Below, piece after piece: positions 62,421-64,000 of a DNA stretch of 64,000 bases (the first letter of the stretch is position 1; the number at the start of each line of letters is the position of its first letter). The translations under genes and the position numbers were made by a program. Location of the stretch: assembly GCF_034627025.1 (NCBI RefSeq), contig NZ_CP141048.1:3360001-3424000 (forward strand), in the 5' to 3' direction. The notes under the pieces were generated by a model, which saw nothing but the letters and a program-made list of their open reading frames with translations, did no database searches and was not told the origin of the DNA. The DNA comes from Microvirga lotononidis (GTDB taxonomy: Bacteria; Pseudomonadota; Alphaproteobacteria; Rhizobiales; Beijerinckiaceae).

Positions 62421-64000
62421 TTATCTGCCCTGGTTCTCCTCAAGGGAGCGACTCACGATATCGCCTACGTCGCGGGAAAGATTGGGCTTTTGGGCGATGG
62501 AGCGAAGGGCCTCTTCTGCGTGTGAACGGCGCGTGCTTTCCATCATCCGCCATGTGCTGAAGGCGGTCAGGAGACGGGCCGCGAGCTGCGGGTTCAGTTC
62601 GTCCGTGCGCAGGACCACGGAAGCCAGGAAGCGATAGCCGGCTCCATCCTCGCGGTTGAACTGAACCTGGTTCAACATGGCGAAGCTTCCGATGAGAGCG
62701 CGCACGCGGTTCGGGTTGGCGATCGAGAAGGCCGGATGCTGCATCAAACCCTTGACCCGCTCCAAGGTGCCATCCTCCGGAATAGCGGCCTGCAGCGTGA
62801 ACCACTTGTCGAGCACGAGCGGCTCGTTGCGATAGCGCTCGCCGAAACGGGCAAGGGCTTCCTCGCGCACCGCTCCCGGCAGGGTGGTCAGGACGCTCAA
62901 GGAAGCGAGGCGGTCCGTCATATTGCTCGCGGATTCGAGCTGCCGCACGGCGAGGGATTCGCCTTCGCTCGGATCGGCGGCGGCAAGGAGGTCGAGGGAC
63001 GCGTTGCGCAAGGAGCGTCGTCCGGCGCTTGTCGCGTCGGGGCTGTAGCGTCCCGTGTCGGCCAGTGATTCATGGAAGCGCCGCAGATGGTTGGCGCAAC
63101 TCAGGCCGATGCGCCGCCTCATCTCCGTCCGGGCCCGGTGAATGGCGTCCGGATTGACGTTCTGGCCGATCTCCTGCGCGATATCCGCCTCGCTCGGAAG
63201 TGTGATCACGAGTGCCGCGAAGGCCGGGTCCTTTTGGGCATCGCTCTCCATGAAGGAGGCGAGGGCGGCCGAGAAGGCATCGATCTGCGCGTGCGACACC
63301 TCCGCGCCGGTCGAGCGGGCGGCAAGCAGGCGCATGGCGACGGTCTGTGCGGCCTGCCAGCGGTTGAAGGCATCCGTATCGTGCCGGAGGAGAACCAGCA
63401 GCTCCTCGTCGGGCAGGCCGAGCGAAACCTTCACCGGAGCGGAGAACCCTCGGAAGAGAGATGGAACGGGCAGGGACGTCACGCCCATGAACGTGATGCC
63501 GTCTTCAGGTTTGTCGAACAGGAAGACGCCACGGGCGTCGACCCGGTCACAGGTCGCGTTCAAGGGCGACCCGTCATGCGTGACCAGTCCAAGCGCGACC
63601 GGGATCGCCATCGCGTCCTTCTTCGGCTGGCCGGGGGTCGGAGGAGTGCTCTGCGCGAAATCGAGCCGGTAGGTCTGCGCGCCGGAATCGTACTGCCCCT
63701 TTACCTTGACCCGCGGCGTACCGGATTGTTCGTACCAGCGGGCGAAATGGGACAGGTCCCGCCTGGTCACATCCGCGAAGGCGTTCAGGAAATCCTCGAC
63801 GGTGGCGGCCGTGCCGTCGCAGCGCTCGAAATAGACATCCATGCCGCGCCGGAAATCCTCGTCGCCGATGATCGTCTTGAGCATGCGGACGATCTCGGCG
63901 CCCTTCTCGTAGACGGTGGCGGTGTAGAAGTTGTTGATCTCACGGTACTGGCTCGGGCGTACCGGATGGGCGAGGGGCCCCGAATCCTCCAGGAACTGCC
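62421..64000 (-). CDS. pepN: Aminopeptidase N, C-terminal part (runs off right edge)
   Basis: The minus-strand frame is open to the window edge; about 526 C-terminal residues of an M1 metallopeptidase of the PepN (bacterial alanyl aminopeptidase) type are present. The upstream end reads VRPSQYREINNFYTATVYEK followed by GAEIVRML, the region just after the zinc site, whose HExxH lies beyond the window. LRNEDGTAATVEDF-like GTAATVEDFLNAFADVTRRD, FARWYEQSGTPRV and the helical C-terminal domain (PFSIANPNRVRALIGSFA-like FSIANPNRVRALIGSFAMLN) are typical. It removes N-terminal residues from peptides in the cytoplasm. Confidence 0.95.
   Translation of the reverse strand, partial: QFLEDSGPLAHPVRPSQYREINNFYTATVYEKGAEIVRMLKTIIGDEDFRRGMDVYFERCDGTAATVEDFLNAFADVTRRDLSHFARWYEQSGTPRVKVKGQYDSGAQTYRLDFAQSTPPTPGQPKKDAMAIPVALGLVTHDGSPLNATCDRVDARGVFLFDKPEDGITFMGVTSLPVPSLFRGFSAPVKVSLGLPDEELLVLLRHDTDAFNRWQAAQTVAMRLLAARSTGAEVSHAQIDAFSAALASFMESDAQKDPAFAALVITLPSEADIAQEIGQNVNPDAIHRARTEMRRRIGLSCANHLRRFHESLADTGRYSPDATSAGRRSLRNASLDLLAAADPSEGESLAVRQLESASNMTDRLASLSVLTTLPGAVREEALARFGERYRNEPLVLDKWFTLQAAIPEDGTLERVKGLMQHPAFSIANPNRVRALIGSFAMLNQVQFNREDGAGYRFLASVVLRTDELNPQLAARLLTAFSTWRMMESTRRSHAEEALRSIAQKPNLSRDVGDIVSRSLEENQGR

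Overview
The window is a piece of a GC-rich alphaproteobacterial chromosome. MucR, a FeuP/FeuQ-like pair, the ccmI-ccmE-ccmF-ccmH block followed by degP, a two-component pair and glnE, and an RcGTA-type head-tail cluster all point to Hyphomicrobiales (Rhizobiales), perhaps near Microvirga or Methylobacterium. That placement is inferred from gene content and order only; no rRNA or tRNA gene was seen.

Region 1 (1-23.4 kb) is ordinary chromosome: an S9 oligopeptidase, a zinc-ligand-poor MucR regulator, a DUF6456 protein, SufE, a peptidoglycan-binding protein with DUF1491, an AhpD-like protein, DUF2336, a PBP1A-type peptidoglycan synthase heading a four-gene minus-strand operon (PBP, DUF1214, DUF1254, GNAT), an UPF0260 protein, a secreted serralysin-like RTX metalloprotease with a small companion gene, an AI-2E family permease, a Tat-exported TRAP solute-binding protein without its permease, a HWE-type sensor kinase and an exo/endonuclease-phosphatase family protein.

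Region 2 (about 23.8-45.8 kb) is a gene transfer agent (GTA) or domesticated phage cluster in the RcGTA order: small and large terminase, portal, two tiny genes, prohead protease, capsid, head-tail connectors, DUF3168, major tail protein, two tail chaperones, tape measure, DUF2460, DUF2163, NlpC/P60 peptidase and the very large gp15-type protein. A DUF2793 protein, a GH108 endolysin and a holin-like protein follow. No integrase, repressor or replication gene is present. Three things distinguish it. First, many gaps between its genes hold cruciform or cloverleaf repeats that I do not find elsewhere in the window. Second, extra genes lie between the structural genes, several on the opposite strand: two trypsin-like proteases, small lipoproteins and a YdcH/DUF465 gene. 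Third, the start of the tape-measure gene is present three times, each copy separated from the next by an antisense lipoprotein paralogue; only the last copy continues into a full tape measure, from a new GTG start with a good ribosome binding site.

Region 3 (45.8-64 kb) is core chromosome: a PepSY-like secreted protein and a FeuP/FeuQ-like two-component system, the cytochrome c maturation genes ccmI, ccmE, ccmF and ccmH, a secreted basic protein, a single-PDZ DegP-like protease, a second OmpR-type two-component system, glnE, a large PAS sensor kinase, and the C-terminal half of an M1 aminopeptidase N that runs off the right edge.
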